A stretch of 64,000 nt of DNA. It comes from Pseudomonas mandelii (lineage in GTDB: Bacteria; Pseudomonadota; Gammaproteobacteria; Pseudomonadales; Pseudomonadaceae). Below the pieces are notes generated by a model, which did no database searches, was not told the DNA's origin, and saw only the letters and a list, made by a program, of their open reading frames with translations. A program made the translations under genes and the position numbers. Positions 7,327 to 16,975 of the stretch are shown here, piece after piece (within the stretch, counting starts at the first letter, position 1; each line of letters starts with the position of its first letter). The stretch spans positions 2,268,001 to 2,332,000 of the forward strand of contig NZ_LT629796.1 in assembly GCF_900106065.1 (NCBI RefSeq), in the 5' to 3' direction.

Positions 7327-7869
7327 ATGGCAAACGATTTACCACCAGATTACATAGAGTTCGCGAAACAGCTGGGGTTCTCGTCACCAGAGCAGTGGGA
7401 CGTGACCAGGGGAAATCTGAAAGATGGCTGGAAACGAATTCATCGTCGCATTGTGACAGGGCGGTCTCTTCGGGGGACGATTCTGGACTTTGTAGCTAGA
7501 ATGAATTCGTCTGACGATCACTTTAGGCGCAAGTCCGGTGAGGTCGGGGTAACTAGGGTAACTCCAGTATCCGCGCAGGTTCAGCTTTTTGAGGATCTAT
7601 ACCCACAATTTGCGCCTTATGTTCCCCCTCAGACGTCGGTAGGATCTGAACACCGGATCAAAAAACCGAAAGCTCCCAAAGTCCGAAAGCCGAAAGTTAA
7701 GACGCCAATGTTTGTACAAATTGGATTTGGCTTAGTAAAGCACCTTCCGGCCACGGAAAATCGAGAGGGACAGCGTGATTCTCGACGAACACACTACACC
7801 AATCGAAAAAGCCTCAAAGAGCATAATTTACGTGCCAGGTTGGTCGCTAAGCGGATCACATGGGGATAG
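7327..7869 (+). CDS. Protein of unknown function, basic C-terminus
   Basis: I do not recognise this 180-residue protein. The start is taken at the ATG at 7327, which has GGAGG eight bases upstream; the frame can be extended to 7288 without a ribosome site. Residues 1-75 (LPPDYIEFAKQLGF, WDVTRGNLKDGWKRIHRRI) look like a small helical domain. The middle and end are rich in Lys and Arg (KKPKAPKVRKPKVK). A basic tail suggests nucleic-acid contact. The gene is noticeably less GC-rich than the core genes, and it leads into an MvaT-like silencer gene, consistent with a transferred cargo. Confidence 0.55.
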   Translation: MANDLPPDYIEFAKQLGFSSPEQWDVTRGNLKDGWKRIHRRIVTGRSLRGTILDFVARMNSSDDHFRRKSGEVGVTRVTPVSAQVQLFEDLYPQFAPYVPPQTSVGSEHRIKKPKAPKVRKPKVKTPMFVQIGFGLVKHLPATENREGQRDSRRTHYTNRKSLKEHNLRARLVAKRITWG

Positions 7870-7902
7870 CGATTAATCCTGATATTTCTAAGATCTCAGT
7901 TG

Positions 7903-7930
7903 TTGCGCTAGATTTGTCAATTCGTATACT
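7903..7930 (+). promoter_or_regulatory. Putative sigma-70 promoter of the MvaT-like gene
   Basis: TTGCGC (7903-7908) and TATACT (7925-7930) are separated by 16 bases, 28 bases before the ATG. The AAAGG ribosome site follows. Confidence 0.5.
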
Positions 7931-7957
7931 GCTCAATCATTTTATAAAGGTCATCTC

Positions 7958-8323
7958 ATGTCCCGTCTTGCTGAGTTCCGTCAACTCGGAAAACACTTGG
8001 CCGAACAACTCGCTGCCCTTGAAGCCATGAAAGGCGACGAAGGCCTGAAAAAAGAAGTTGAATTCGAAACTAAGCTGCGGGCTTTGCTTGCCGAGTACGG
8101 TTATAGCCTCCGCAACGTCATCGCTCTCCTCGATCCCCAGGCAGCAAGCCGTGCTTCTACTACCGCTGCCCCGAAAAGTGTCCGCAAAGCACGTGACGTC
8201 AAGATCTACCAAAACCCAAATTCGGGCGAGTTGATCGAGACCAAGGGCGGGAACCATCGCCAGCTCAAGGAATGGAAAACTGAATTCGGCGCGGACATTG
8301 TTGAGTCCTGGCGCACTCAGTAA
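7958..8323 (+). CDS. MvaT/MvaU-type H-NS family xenogeneic silencer
   Basis: A 121-residue protein with the Pseudomonas MvaT layout: an N-terminal helical oligomerisation region (about 1-60, LAEFRQLGKHLAEQLAALEAM), a linker, and a C-terminal AT-pocket DNA-binding domain (about 80-121) with YQNPNSGELIETKGGNH and LKEWKTEFGADIVESW. The family coats and silences AT-rich foreign DNA. It sits in accessory DNA between mobile-element-like repeats, so it is probably an extra, element-borne copy rather than the core mvaT. It has its own promoter and terminator, which fits independent expression. Confidence 0.88.
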   Translation: MSRLAEFRQLGKHLAEQLAALEAMKGDEGLKKEVEFETKLRALLAEYGYSLRNVIALLDPQAASRASTTAAPKSVRKARDVKIYQNPNSGELIETKGGNHRQLKEWKTEFGADIVESWRTQ

Positions 8324-8343
8324 GATCGGTTTGAGTACAAATG

Positions 8344-8365
8344 AGGGCCCGGTGGGGCCCTTTTT
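8344..8365 (+). terminator. Rho-independent terminator after the MvaT-like gene
   Basis: Stem AGGGCCC/GGGCCCT with a 4-base loop, then TTTTT. The next gene starts only 23 bases later and must have its own start or be read through. Confidence 0.85.
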
Positions 8366-8387
8366 CGTAGCCACATGCGGGGTAATC

Positions 8388-9869
8388 ATGGATCGACATC
8401 TCTACAGGTTCAGGACAGCGGATCGTCTGCTCGGAAAAGACGCCACCGAGACCAAGGAGGCTGTGCCCGGTGAGCTTGAGAAGCTTGAGATTTACTTCGC
8501 ACCGCCTGAGCAATTGAACGATCCTCTAGAGGGGTACAAGGAAATCTACTGGGCGGGTGATGAAATCGTCTGGGCGAATTTCTTTAGGCATTACCTATTG
8601 ATACTAGCGCTTCGAAGCTGGGAGATTGATGACGCGGTAATGAGCGGCGTGCCACTTCCTAATGAGCTCCCAATTGGCCAGTATCCTGCTAATCTCCGGG
8701 GTGTGTACCTCTTTGCTTTCCAGGAAATGGATTACCTGCTCCAAAGTAGTGAGATATTTCAGGGGTACATCAAGGCACTCTCTAAAGCCGAGAGAAAACA
8801 CTACAAGCCACAGTTGTTGCTCTACCTCAGTTCTCTGCATACGCGCTTCTTAACAATCGTACTTTCAGTAAGTTACAAGTACGAGTTAACCGGTGCACAT
8901 CATCCTGAGAATCCTGGAGACCCACTAGGGGACAGTGACTTTCATCTGAAGATAATATCAAATATCGAAGCAGATGATGGCCAGCATCGTGATTTTGAGT
9001 CATACAGGCAGATTGCTGTCACAACCTCGGCGTTCTCCATCAAGGCTGCGCACGTATGGATCAATGATCATTACGGTGTGTATGACCTAATAACGGCATT
9101 TGCTCCTCGATATCTAGATCAAATCGACCAGCTAATGCACCCGAAATGGTATGTAGCCTGCTTTATGAAGGAGTGTAATAACTCCGCCATCTGGGGTAGC
9201 TACGGAGACAATCACAAAGGCATCTGCCTGAAATATAGGGTCTCAGGTGAAGACCAAGCACTATCTCTTGAAATGAATAAGCCGATAGGTCTTGGTCATA
9301 GCGGCATCATTTATGGCTTCCAGAATATGCAGTTCAAGGAAGTTTTCTACGATCGAGAACACTCGGAAATAGATTTCTTCAGATCATTAGGCAACGTCCC
9401 AAACGAGGCATTAGGTGGCTTCTGGTACAACGATGGCCAAGGAAATCTGAGTACCACTAGCGAGTGGTACAAAACTGATTCCAGTGATCTGCGAGAGAGG
9501 CACTGGAATAACCTTGATTTCGCTTTGACCTCAAAGCTTCCTCAGTGGGAGTCCGAAAAAGAGTACCGCTTGGTTCTTAATTCCGGCATGGACATCACAG
9601 ATAAAAAGCATCGAGTTTTGAAGTATCGGTTTTCAAGCTTGGAGGGCGTCATTTTTGGGATCAAGACGCCGTTGGAGTACAAACTCAAAGCTATTAGGAT
9701 TATCAAGGCCCACTGTGAACGTGAAGGCCGTGAAGAGTTTCAGTTCTACCAGGCCTATTACGATCCGGAAACGAAAAGTATCCAACATGGCTTATTACCT
9801 GTTTCAATACACGATGCTGATATAAATGGTGGCTCTACTGAGCCTGGCGATTCATCAGCTGAAAGCTAG
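8388..9869 (+). CDS. DUF2971 domain protein, unknown function
   Basis: The protein has 493 residues. It begins with the DUF2971 hallmark LYRFRTADRLL and IYFAPPEQLNDPLEG, and carries further family segments (CFMKECNNSAIWGSYGDNHKGICLKY, about residues 250-285) and a C-terminal IFGIKTPLEYKLKAI region. DUF2971 proteins are widespread, scattered and often found in defence or mobile islands; no biochemical activity is established to my knowledge. The ATG at 8388 fits the family start; the longer frame from 8298 runs through the terminator. The gene is AT-richer than its neighbours, suggesting transfer. Confidence 0.75.
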   Translation: MDRHLYRFRTADRLLGKDATETKEAVPGELEKLEIYFAPPEQLNDPLEGYKEIYWAGDEIVWANFFRHYLLILALRSWEIDDAVMSGVPLPNELPIGQYPANLRGVYLFAFQEMDYLLQSSEIFQGYIKALSKAERKHYKPQLLLYLSSLHTRFLTIVLSVSYKYELTGAHHPENPGDPLGDSDFHLKIISNIEADDGQHRDFESYRQIAVTTSAFSIKAAHVWINDHYGVYDLITAFAPRYLDQIDQLMHPKWYVACFMKECNNSAIWGSYGDNHKGICLKYRVSGEDQALSLEMNKPIGLGHSGIIYGFQNMQFKEVFYDREHSEIDFFRSLGNVPNEALGGFWYNDGQGNLSTTSEWYKTDSSDLRERHWNNLDFALTSKLPQWESEKEYRLVLNSGMDITDKKHRVLKYRFSSLEGVIFGIKTPLEYKLKAIRIIKAHCEREGREEFQFYQAYYDPETKSIQHGLLPVSIHDADINGGSTEPGDSSAES

Positions 9870-10180
9870 CTCGCAGATTCTCCACTTCTTCCGCAAGTTG
9901 GAATCAGGCATCGGGGCCGGCCACTGCCGAGTATTTATCGACGGTTGTAATCGGCGCCTATCGCTGTGCGGTCATAAGAGTAGAGGGTGCACGCTCTAAC
10001 CATTGGAACAGCGATCTTCCCGCCAACGATCGTAATGTCTCCTTTGCGTCGTTATGAGCCTCTCAGCTTTGATGTCTGGGTGGTCCAATCCTCTGCAATC
10101 GGTGGTCAGTCAAATGCAAATGACTGGTCAGGTCGTATGCAAACGCATGGTCAATTGCGCTGCAATTTCGCAATTGAAGC
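9870..10180. repeat. Gene-free stretch with three 22-23 bp GGTCA repeats
   Basis: Most of this 311-base stretch holds nothing I can name. At 10,104, 10,126 and 10,149 there are GGTCA-led repeats with a 22-23 bp period (for example GGTCAGTCAAATGCAAATGA), matching the style and orientation of the pair at 7,169-7,217. A frame from 9987 to 10295 overlaps the ATPase gene and looks accidental. The repeats reach the last codons of the copper ATPase, so an element boundary probably lies here. Confidence 0.5.
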
Positions 10181-12538
10181 TCAGTCAATTCGGGTATTCC
10201 TCAGTCTCAATGCATTGAAAACTACAGATGCAGAACTGACGCTCATGGCTATGGCAGCGATCATTGGCGACAGGAGGTGTCCCGTCAGTGGATAGAGCAA
10301 GCCTGCGGCAAGGGGAATACCCATCGAGTTGTAAAGAAAGGCGAAACCCAAGTTTTGCCGCATGTTTTTTACTGTTGCGACCGAAAGTGCCCTTGCTCGT
10401 AAAATCCCCATCAGGTCGCCTTTTACCAGCGTGAGTTGCGCACTATTCATCGCAACGTCAGTCCCTGTCCCCATGGCAATGCCCACATCTGCTCGCGCCA
10501 GGGCCGGTGCATCGTTGATACCGTCACCAGCCATGGCGACCTTCCGGCCGTATTGCTGGAGGTCTGCGACCAGACGCTCTTTGTCCTGAGGTTTCACTTC
10601 ACCGTGGACTTCTTCAATCCCCATCTCCCTGGCGACAGCCCGAGCGGTGGTGAGCCCGTCGCCAGTAGCCATGATGATTTTGATGTCATCAGCCTTGAGC
10701 TTGGTGACTGCTTCTTTGGAGGTCGGCTTAATTGGATCTGATACTGCCAGTAACCCTGCCAATACCCCGTCGATTGCGAGGTAGATGATACTGATGCCGT
10801 CAAGACGCAACAACTCTGCACGCACTTGTAGGGGCTTGGTGTTCACGCCTGCGGCTTCCATCAACGCGGTGTTCCCCAGCTGGATCTTCTTGCCATCGAC
10901 GATGCCACTGACCCCGATACCTGAACCAGACTCAAAGGATTCTGGCTTGGTGAGCTTAATGTTCTCGGTTCGGGCGTGATCGACGATTGCATGAGCCAAG
11001 GGATGTTCGCTGCCCTGATCAAGGCTGGCAGCCAGCTGAAGAACATCGTGGGGATTGAAACTTGGTGTGGCCTCCACGCTGTGAAACACTGGCCGACCCT
11101 CTGTCAGGGTGCCTGTCTTATCGACAATCAGCGTGTCGATCTTGCAAAGGTTTTCGATGGCACTGGCATCCCTGAACAGCACACCCATGCTGGCTGCTTT
11201 ACCTGTCGAAACCATGATCGACATGGGCGTAGCAAGACCCAACGCACAGGGACAAGCGATGATCAGCACGGCGACAGCGTTGATCAGACCAAACACCCAA
11301 CTGGGCTCAGGGCCAAAAAGCCCCCAGCCGACAAATGTCAGTATCGCAATCGCGATAACACCCATCACAAAGTAGCCAGCAATAGAGTCGGCCATTCGTT
11401 GCATTGGTGCTTTGGAGCGCTGAGCCCGAGCGACCATCTGTACGATTTGTGACAGCATGGTCTCGGCGCCGACCTTCTGCGCCTCCATTACCAAGCTGCC
11501 ATGTGTATTCAGCGTGGCACCGATCAGGCTATCTCCAGCTCTCTTCATTACCGGCACTGGCTCGCCAGTGAGCATGGACTCATCCACCGCACTTTCACCT
11601 TCCAGTACTGAGCCATCAACTGGCACCTTTTCACCAGGCCTGACCCGCAGATGGTCTCCAAGGTGGACATGTGTGTGAGGAATGTCTTCTTCCTGTCCAT
11701 CGGCATTGATCCGGCGTGCGGTCTTGGGCGATAGACCGAGAAGGGACTTAATGGCGGCGGAGGTTTGCGATCGGGCTTTGAGCTCAAGAATCTGCCCAAG
11801 CAAGGTGAGCGAGATGATGACCGCGGCGGCTTCGAAGTAGACGCCGATACGTCCATCTTGCATGAAGGTGGCGGGAAAGCTTTGGGGTAAGAGCGTTGCC
11901 ATGACGCTGTAAAGGTAGGCTGCGGCGGTACCCAAACCAATCAGAGTCCACATGTTTGGACTGCGATTTCTAATAGAGGCTATGCCCCTTACAAAAAAGG
12001 GCCAACCTGCCCATAAGGTCACCGGTGTCGCCAGAGCTAGCTCGATCCAGTTTTGGATCGAGCCATGGAGGAGTTGTAACGAGTGTCCCGCCATGGCGAG
12101 CACTGTCACTATCACGGTTAATGGCAGCGACCACCAAAAGCGGCGGGCGAAATCCCGGAGTTCAGGATTTTCTTCTTCATCGAGCGTGGGCATGACCGGC
12201 TCTAATGTCATGCCACATTTAGGGCAGTTGCCGGGTCCGGGCTGGCGTATTTCCGGGTGCATCGGACAGGTAAACTCAGTGCCTGTTTGTACCGCAGACT
12301 CTGAAGAGGTGACGCGGGATTCGGCGCTCGAAACATTACCGCTGTAGCGTTCAGGATCAGCTCGAAACTTCTCCTGGCATTTCAGGCTACAAAATTGATA
12401 TGTCTGTCCCTGATAAGACTCACCAAACTTACTTGATGAAGTGACTGCCATTCCGCACACCGGGTCACGTAGATCATCGTCATTGAGCGGAGCAGCATGG
12501 GCGTGACTGTGGTCGTGGTGGCTCGATATGGTAGGCAT
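10181..12538 (-). CDS. copA: Copper/silver-exporting P1B-type ATPase with YHS-like and CPMHP metal-binding N-terminus
   Basis: A 785-residue CopA/SilP-type pump that uses ATP to move monovalent copper or silver out of the cytosol. From the N-terminus it has a His-rich leader, a YHS-like domain (DPVCGM 25-30, with C50 and C54), and a heavy-metal-binding domain CPMHPEI...CPKCGM (91-110). Eight membrane helices follow, with TGEPVPV, the transport motif Cys-Pro-Cys at 429-431, the phosphorylated Asp473 in DKTGT, and the GDGIND hinge. It lacks classical HMA domains, like SilP. It is 2 bases after the DUF2933 gene. The C-terminus (LRLRNTRID) runs into the repeat cluster, so its last residues may be altered. 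Confidence 0.95.
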   Translation of the reverse strand: MPTISSHHDHSHAHAAPLNDDDLRDPVCGMAVTSSSKFGESYQGQTYQFCSLKCQEKFRADPERYSGNVSSAESRVTSSESAVQTGTEFTCPMHPEIRQPGPGNCPKCGMTLEPVMPTLDEEENPELRDFARRFWWSLPLTVIVTVLAMAGHSLQLLHGSIQNWIELALATPVTLWAGWPFFVRGIASIRNRSPNMWTLIGLGTAAAYLYSVMATLLPQSFPATFMQDGRIGVYFEAAAVIISLTLLGQILELKARSQTSAAIKSLLGLSPKTARRINADGQEEDIPHTHVHLGDHLRVRPGEKVPVDGSVLEGESAVDESMLTGEPVPVMKRAGDSLIGATLNTHGSLVMEAQKVGAETMLSQIVQMVARAQRSKAPMQRMADSIAGYFVMGVIAIAILTFVGWGLFGPEPSWVFGLINAVAVLIIACPCALGLATPMSIMVSTGKAASMGVLFRDASAIENLCKIDTLIVDKTGTLTEGRPVFHSVEATPSFNPHDVLQLAASLDQGSEHPLAHAIVDHARTENIKLTKPESFESGSGIGVSGIVDGKKIQLGNTALMEAAGVNTKPLQVRAELLRLDGISIIYLAIDGVLAGLLAVSDPIKPTSKEAVTKLKADDIKIIMATGDGLTTARAVAREMGIEEVHGEVKPQDKERLVADLQQYGRKVAMAGDGINDAPALARADVGIAMGTGTDVAMNSAQLTLVKGDLMGILRARALSVATVKNMRQNLGFAFLYNSMGIPLAAGLLYPLTGHLLSPMIAAIAMSVSSASVVFNALRLRNTRID

Positions 12539-12540
12539 GG

Positions 12541-12792
12541 CTATTCCCCTTTTTCGTCCTTGTGGGTTGCTGCCTGATCGCCATGGCTATGTCCGCCATG
12601 TCCATGTCCAAAAAAGTGCATCAATGGACAGATCAACAGAATCAGATAAGGCCAAAATGGATAAACGTGGCTGAAATGCTCCCGCAAAACGTAAAAGGCA
12701 CCAATCGCAATGAGCATGATTAGTACAACGCCTGTTTTGCGCCTCCAAAATGGTGCGGTGGTGTTTCCATCCGGATGCTGATGGTTATTCAT
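12541..12792 (-). CDS. DUF2933 family small membrane protein
   Basis: The protein has 83 residues and two closely spaced hydrophobic segments (about 21-38 and 45-62), the pattern [22 protein letters not shown]...[22 protein letters not shown] typical of DUF2933, and a His-rich tail ([11 protein letters not shown]). The family is found beside copper and silver pumps but has no proven role. It precedes the P-type ATPase by 2 bases, so the two are surely cotranscribed. Confidence 0.85.
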   Translation of the reverse strand: MNNHQHPDGNTTAPFWRRKTGVVLIMLIAIGAFYVLREHFSHVYPFWPYLILLICPLMHFFGHGHGGHSHGDQAATHKDEKGE

Positions 12793-12885
12793 GATCTAAA
12801 CCCCACTGTGTGAGCATTGCTGTGATCTCTGCGACAGAGCGTAGCCAACTCTTGCGTCGAAGCGGTGTTAGCAGCCAGCTCTGGC

Positions 12886-13422
12886 TTATTTCAGGTCAAA
12901 CTGACCGACCATCCCTGACTGATAATGCCCCGGCACGTTGCAGCCAAACTGAAGCCCAGTGCTGTTGTTGAAGGTCCAGATCAGCTCTTTGGTTGCGCCA
13001 GGCTCAATCAGGACGCTGTTCGGGTCGTTGTGCTCCATTCCGACCATCTTCATTCCACCCATGCTGTGGCCCATACCGCTCATCGTTTTCCCGGTACCTG
13101 TGGGGTTAAGCGTTCCGTTCTGGAACATGCTTGCCATTTCTTTTTGGTGTGCTGCGTGAGCAGCAGCTTTGCCGATGTTGAACTCGTGCAGCAGCGAACC
13201 CTCATTGCGAAGGACAAATCGAATAGTTTCACCAGGCTTTACGTCGATGCTTTCAGGTTTGAAGAAAATATCGCCCATCTCGACCTCCACCGTACGGGTA
13301 ACCTCAGAGGCGACTCCAGGCTGGCCGATGTCCTCTTTCCCATGCCCTGCGCTGGCCATAGCCGTAGCACCGAAGAGTAGAGTGATTGCTGCGATGACAG
13401 GGGTAACGAGCTTAGCTTTCAT
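12886..13422 (-). CDS. copI: CopI-like periplasmic cupredoxin
   Basis: A 178-residue exported blue-copper-fold protein. The signal peptide ends near ASAGH (about 26). The beta-sandwich carries ligands H79 (LLHEF), C161 and H166 (GCNVPGH) and M171, the full type-1 set. An insertion between 85 and 135 is rich in Met and His (MSGMGHSMGGMKMVGMEH), as in copper-resistance cupredoxins such as CopI. It probably binds or oxidises periplasmic Cu(I). A CopR-type box lies at 13,494-13,510, 72 bases upstream of the start. The downstream gap to the DUF2933 gene is 93 bases. Confidence 0.88.
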   Translation of the reverse strand: MKAKLVTPVIAAITLLFGATAMASAGHGKEDIGQPGVASEVTRTVEVEMGDIFFKPESIDVKPGETIRFVLRNEGSLLHEFNIGKAAAHAAHQKEMASMFQNGTLNPTGTGKTMSGMGHSMGGMKMVGMEHNDPNSVLIEPGATKELIWTFNNSTGLQFGCNVPGHYQSGMVGQFDLK

Positions 13423-13493
13423 GGTGACCTCGAGAGTAAGTGGGAAACACTGGCTATGCTAATGATGCGGAGCTGCCAGTTAACTGACCTGAA

Positions 13494-13510
13494 CACTACA
13501 TTTCTGTCAG
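13494..13510 (-). promoter_or_regulatory. CopR-type box upstream of the cupredoxin gene
   Basis: On the minus strand the sequence reads CTGACAGAAATGTAGTG. Close copies lie upstream of copR (14,066-14,082) and copC (16,378-16,394). It resembles the cop boxes of copper-responsive two-component regulators. Confidence 0.65.
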
Positions 13511-13586
13511 TTTTCGAAATAAATACGGCGTCCAGATGACGCCGCATTTAACAGGACTGTTCAAAAAGCTCTTTTCAGGGAGTTGC

Positions 13587-13940
13587 TTACTGATGGTTCT
13601 CTGACAGCATCAGCTTGTGCTCGCGTTGCATTTGACTCAAAACGTCGTCGACAATTTTGTCGTGCTTTTCCATCCAGGCCAGGTGCTGCTGGGGTGACAT
13701 TGAGGCGTCTGGATGATCTTTATGGAGTTGGCTCATGATGTCGCCGAGCATTTTCATATGCTCGGCCATGTGGACATGACGCTGTCCTTCAGGGGCTTTT
13801 TCAGCTTGGATCAGTACGGCTTCAGCCCTGTCGCGCAGGCCTTCCATACGCTCTATCACCCGGTCTCCGCCACTTTCAGCCCATACAGAAGCTGAGACGA
13901 GTATCGAGCTCACAAAAAACAGCATTTTCAGGCGATTCAT
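13587..13940 (-). CDS. Periplasmic Met/His-rich helical protein, copper-island accessory
   Basis: The protein has 117 residues: a clean signal peptide (residues 1-21, ending VWAES), then a highly charged helical region with many Met and His residues (HVHMAEHMKMLGDIMSQLHKD, HLAWMEKHDKIVDDVLSQMQ). I do not recognise a named family. The composition and the neighbours (copRS, cupredoxin) suggest a periplasmic copper-binding or stress-sensing role, loosely like CpxP/Spy-style helical proteins, but this is inference. It is divergent from copR with the 14,066 box between them. Confidence 0.65.
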   Translation of the reverse strand: MNRLKMLFFVSSILVSASVWAESGGDRVIERMEGLRDRAEAVLIQAEKAPEGQRHVHMAEHMKMLGDIMSQLHKDHPDASMSPQQHLAWMEKHDKIVDDVLSQMQREHKLMLSENHQ

Positions 13941-14065
13941 GGGGCAACTCCTTATGGAATTGTTTTCCGGCTCCCTAACGTTTCATGCTGAAGAGTCGGT
14001 CGAGCACCAGGAAGTACTCATGCTTGAACCCTAGACAGCGCTCGCTGACATCTACCTGAAGCCAA

Positions 14066-14082
14066 TATTACTTTTCTGTCAG
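14066..14082 (-). promoter_or_regulatory. CopR-type box between the 13,587 gene and copRS
   Basis: On the minus strand it reads CTGACAGAAAAGTAATA, the second copy of the shared box. It lies 63 bases before copR and 125 bases before the divergent periplasmic gene, so it may serve both. Confidence 0.6.
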
Positions 14083-14145
14083 TTGCTGGTTGGCTGGCGT
14101 GTTTCGTTGCAGACTGCGCTTCATCATTATCCGAGAGCCACCCTC

Positions 14146-14835
14146 ATGAGACTTCTGGTTGCTGAAGACGAACCCAAAATAGGTATCTATTTGCAGCAAG
14201 GACTCACGGAGGCGGGGTTCAATGTGGATCGCTTTACCAATGGCAAGGTGGCGCTACAGCACGCTTTGAGCGAGGCCTATGACCTGCTGATTCTAGACGT
14301 CATGATGCCTGGGCTGGATGGCTGGGAAGTACTTCAGAAGGTTCGTGCATCCGGAAAAGATGTTCCCGTGCTCTTCCTCACGGCGCGAGATCGCGTTGAA
14401 GATCGAGTGAAAGGACTTGAACTCGGTGCAGATGATTACCTGATCAAACCCTTCGCATTTTCTGAACTGTTGGCTCGCGTCAGAACGTTGCTGCGTCGGG
14501 GTAACGGCGCTCCCTCGCAAACCTATATGAAACTGGCTGATCTGGAGGTGGACCTGCTCAAGCGTCGGGCCATTCGTGGAGGTAAACGCATAGACCTTAC
14601 GGCCAAAGAGTTTGCGTTGCTTGAGCTGTTGCTACGACGTCGAGGGGAGGTGCTGCCAAAGTCACTTATCGCCTCCCAGGTTTGGGATATGAACTTCGAC
14701 AGCGATACCAACGTTATCGAGGTTGCAGTGAGAAGGTTGAGGGCCAAGATAGATGACGACTTTGAGGTCAAGTTGATTCATACCTCTAGGGGGATGGGTT
14801 ACATGCTCGACGCGCCTGATTCGGAGTCGGAATGA
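14146..14835 (+). CDS. copR: CopR/CusR-type response regulator (OmpR family)
   Basis: A 229-residue two-domain regulator. The receiver domain (about 1-115) has the acidic pair in AEDE, phosphoacceptor Asp51 (LILDVMMPG) and Lys in IKPFAF. The winged-helix domain (about 125-222) has the OmpR pattern [15 protein letters not shown] and [12 protein letters not shown] use the ATG at 14146 ([10 protein letters not shown]) rather than the 14083 start, which adds residues foreign to the family. The stop overlaps the kinase start (ATGA). Very close in kind to heavy-metal regulators CopR, CusR and SilR; the surrounding genes say copper/silver. Likely binds the three boxes noted here. Confidence 0.93.
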   Translation: MRLLVAEDEPKIGIYLQQGLTEAGFNVDRFTNGKVALQHALSEAYDLLILDVMMPGLDGWEVLQKVRASGKDVPVLFLTARDRVEDRVKGLELGADDYLIKPFAFSELLARVRTLLRRGNGAPSQTYMKLADLEVDLLKRRAIRGGKRIDLTAKEFALLELLLRRRGEVLPKSLIASQVWDMNFDSDTNVIEVAVRRLRAKIDDDFEVKLIHTSRGMGYMLDAPDSESE

Positions 14836-16220
14836 ACCGAATGTCCCTGACGACCCGTATGAGTCTGATGTTCATGCTCGCGGTAACGGCCGTGCTTACG
14901 GTCGCCGGACTCAGTTTCAATAACCTCAGTCGGCATCACTTTAAGATGCTGGATCAGCAGGCATTGAACGAAAAGCTCCACTCGACCCAGAGAATTTTGT
15001 CCGGGTTGAACAGCATCGATCAACTCAGCGAATTTAAGCCTGAGCTGGAGGCGCTGCTGGGGGCTCACCGTGATTTGACTGCCCTAATAATCGATGGTGA
15101 CGGCAAGCTGCTGTTTGCTGATCCCGGTCCGGTAGATATTCCGAAGGAGTTCCGCACAACCACAAACAACAACGTCTGGGAGTGGCGGGAGCAAGGGCAG
15201 ATGTTCCGTGGAGTGACGGCACAAGCCGTTGTGACGGGGCAAGACAAGCCGTTGACAGTCATTTTGATCTTTGACGTTACTCAGCATATGTCCTTTTTCG
15301 AGACGCTTGAACGATGGTTTTGGATAGGGTTGGTGATCAGCGCATTGGTCAGTGCTGCACTCGGCTGGATGGTAGCAAGCAGTGGCATGCGGCCCATTCG
15401 CCAGGTCACGCGGGTCGCTGCCTCAATGTCAGCAAAATCACTCAAAGAGCGCATCCCCTTAGCACCCGTTCCCAAAGAGCTTCAGCAAATGGTGCTGTCG
15501 TTTAACGCAATGTTGTCCAGGCTCGACGATGCATTTGTCCGGTTATCGAACTTTTCCGCAGACATTGCCCACGAACTACGGACCCCCGTGAGCAACTTGA
15601 TGACCCACACCGAAGTGGTGCTTTCAAGAAAAAGGAATATTGAGGACTACGAAGACAACCTGTACTCAAATCTTGATGACTTGAAGCGTATGAGTCGGAT
15701 GATTGATGACATGCTTTTTCTGGCGAAATCTGACAACGGTCTGATCACACACGAGAACAAACCAATAGACCTCGTGGAAGTAGTGGAAAAATTGCTTGAG
15801 TACTACCGCCTTTTGGCTGATGAGCGAGGGATTCAACTCAAGGTTTCAGGAAGGGGCAGCGTCCGAGGCGATGTCCTTATGCTCCACAGAGCCATTTCTA
15901 ACCTGCTCTCTAACGCGCTTCGCTACACCTCTGAAGGGAAGACGATCAGTGTCGAAATCCTCCAGAAGGAGATGTCGGTATTGGTCGTCGTGGAGAACCA
16001 CGGAGAACCCATTGCCCCCGAACATCTTGAAAAGCTTTTCGATCGTTTTTATCGCGTGGACCCAGCGCGGCGAGAAGGGAGTCCAAGCAACGCAGGGCTA
16101 GGTCTGTCGATTACCCGATCAATTATTGAGGCGCATGATGGCAAAATCTGGTGTACGTCATGTGACGGGAAAACGGCCTTTCATCTAGAGTTTCCTAGTG
16201 TTGACTTGGAGGTCAGCTGA
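14832..16220 (+). CDS. copS: CopS/CusS-type heavy-metal sensor histidine kinase
   Basis: A 462-residue inner-membrane kinase. It has two membrane helices (about 12-32 and 160-185) that bracket a periplasmic sensor domain of about 125 residues, then a HAMP domain ([19 protein letters not shown]), the phosphoacceptor H247 in [14 protein letters not shown], and an ATPase domain with N-box ([12 protein letters not shown]), a [11 protein letters not shown] segment and GLGLSI. It fits the CusS/CopS/SilS 'heavy metal sensor kinase' group, which detects periplasmic Cu(I) or Ag(I). It partners with the overlapping copR gene. Confidence 0.93.
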   Translation: MNRMSLTTRMSLMFMLAVTAVLTVAGLSFNNLSRHHFKMLDQQALNEKLHSTQRILSGLNSIDQLSEFKPELEALLGAHRDLTALIIDGDGKLLFADPGPVDIPKEFRTTTNNNVWEWREQGQMFRGVTAQAVVTGQDKPLTVILIFDVTQHMSFFETLERWFWIGLVISALVSAALGWMVASSGMRPIRQVTRVAASMSAKSLKERIPLAPVPKELQQMVLSFNAMLSRLDDAFVRLSNFSADIAHELRTPVSNLMTHTEVVLSRKRNIEDYEDNLYSNLDDLKRMSRMIDDMLFLAKSDNGLITHENKPIDLVEVVEKLLEYYRLLADERGIQLKVSGRGSVRGDVLMLHRAISNLLSNALRYTSEGKTISVEILQKEMSVLVVVENHGEPIAPEHLEKLFDRFYRVDPARREGSPSNAGLGLSITRSIIEAHDGKIWCTSCDGKTAFHLEFPSVDLEVS

Positions 16221-16588
16221 ACAACGGCGTATTTGTGATCAACGGCGATCTCTCAGCCTGCGCCCAGCGTCCACTTTCGTTATTTTTGAATGAGTGAAAA
16301 CCCTAGTATCTGGGGCACGCGGTCTCGTCTTTAAGTCTCGCTACGCCCGCCAATTCGAGGCCAAACACCGCGTCAAGCTGACTGAAATGTAATCGAACAG
16401 TTTGCGTTCGTGTGGCATCGTGTTCTTGCACTGTGACGTTGGGGCCTAGTGAGTTTCTCGTGTTCAACCTGACCTAGAACACGGAGGCTACTAGCTAATC
16501 ATCAGTGGTTTTAACAAGAATCGAAAAGTAAAAATTAGATATTCCAAACAAACCTCGAATCAACAGCTCTTGCTGTGAGGAGTCTTGC
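16221..16588 (+). promoter_or_regulatory. copC upstream region with a third CopR-type box (16,378-16,394)
   Basis: This 368-base gap follows copS. CTGACTGAAATGTAATC at 16,378-16,394 is the third copy of the box, now on the plus strand. The last 80 bases are AT-rich, and a GAGGAG ribosome site precedes copC. No coding frame is convincing. Confidence 0.6.
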
Positions 16589-16972
16589 ATGTCATTCCTT
16601 AAAACTACGACCGTAGCTGTTGCACTTACCGCTGGTTTGCTTCTGAGTGCAGTTGCTCAAGCACATCCAAAGCTCCTTTCTTCCACTCCGGCAGAAGGCT
16701 CGAATGCGGCGGCCCCTTCGAAAATTGAACTGCACTTTTCTGAGAATCTCACCACTCAGTTTTCCGGTGCAAAACTAATCATGACCGATATGCCTGGCAT
16801 GCCGAACTCCCCAATGGGTGTTAAGGCCGCCGTCGCTGGTGGCGGTGATCCGAAAACGATGGTGATTACACCGGCAGCACCTTTGACCACCGGTACCTAC
16901 AAAGTCGAATGGCGTGCTGTCTCCTCGGACACTCACCCGATCACCGGCAACTTCTCATTTAAAGTGAAATGA
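16589..16972 (+). CDS. copC: CopC copper-binding periplasmic protein
   Basis: A 127-residue exported beta-barrel protein. The signal peptide is cleaved so that the mature protein begins with His (AQA/HPKL). That N-terminal His, an Asp and DTHP near the end (about residue 114) form the Cu(II) site of the family. A Met-rich segment (MTDMPGMPNSPMG) may hold Cu(I). It hands copper to, or buffers it with, the membrane partner CopD, which starts 3 bases after the stop. Confidence 0.93.
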   Translation: MSFLKTTTVAVALTAGLLLSAVAQAHPKLLSSTPAEGSNAAAPSKIELHFSENLTTQFSGAKLIMTDMPGMPNSPMGVKAAVAGGGDPKTMVITPAAPLTTGTYKVEWRAVSSDTHPITGNFSFKVK

Positions 16973-16975
16973 TTT

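Noticed and set aside
9987..10295. 102-residue frame near the copper ATPase end
   Set aside because: Overlaps the end of an intact gene and runs through the GGTCA repeats. No family resemblance.
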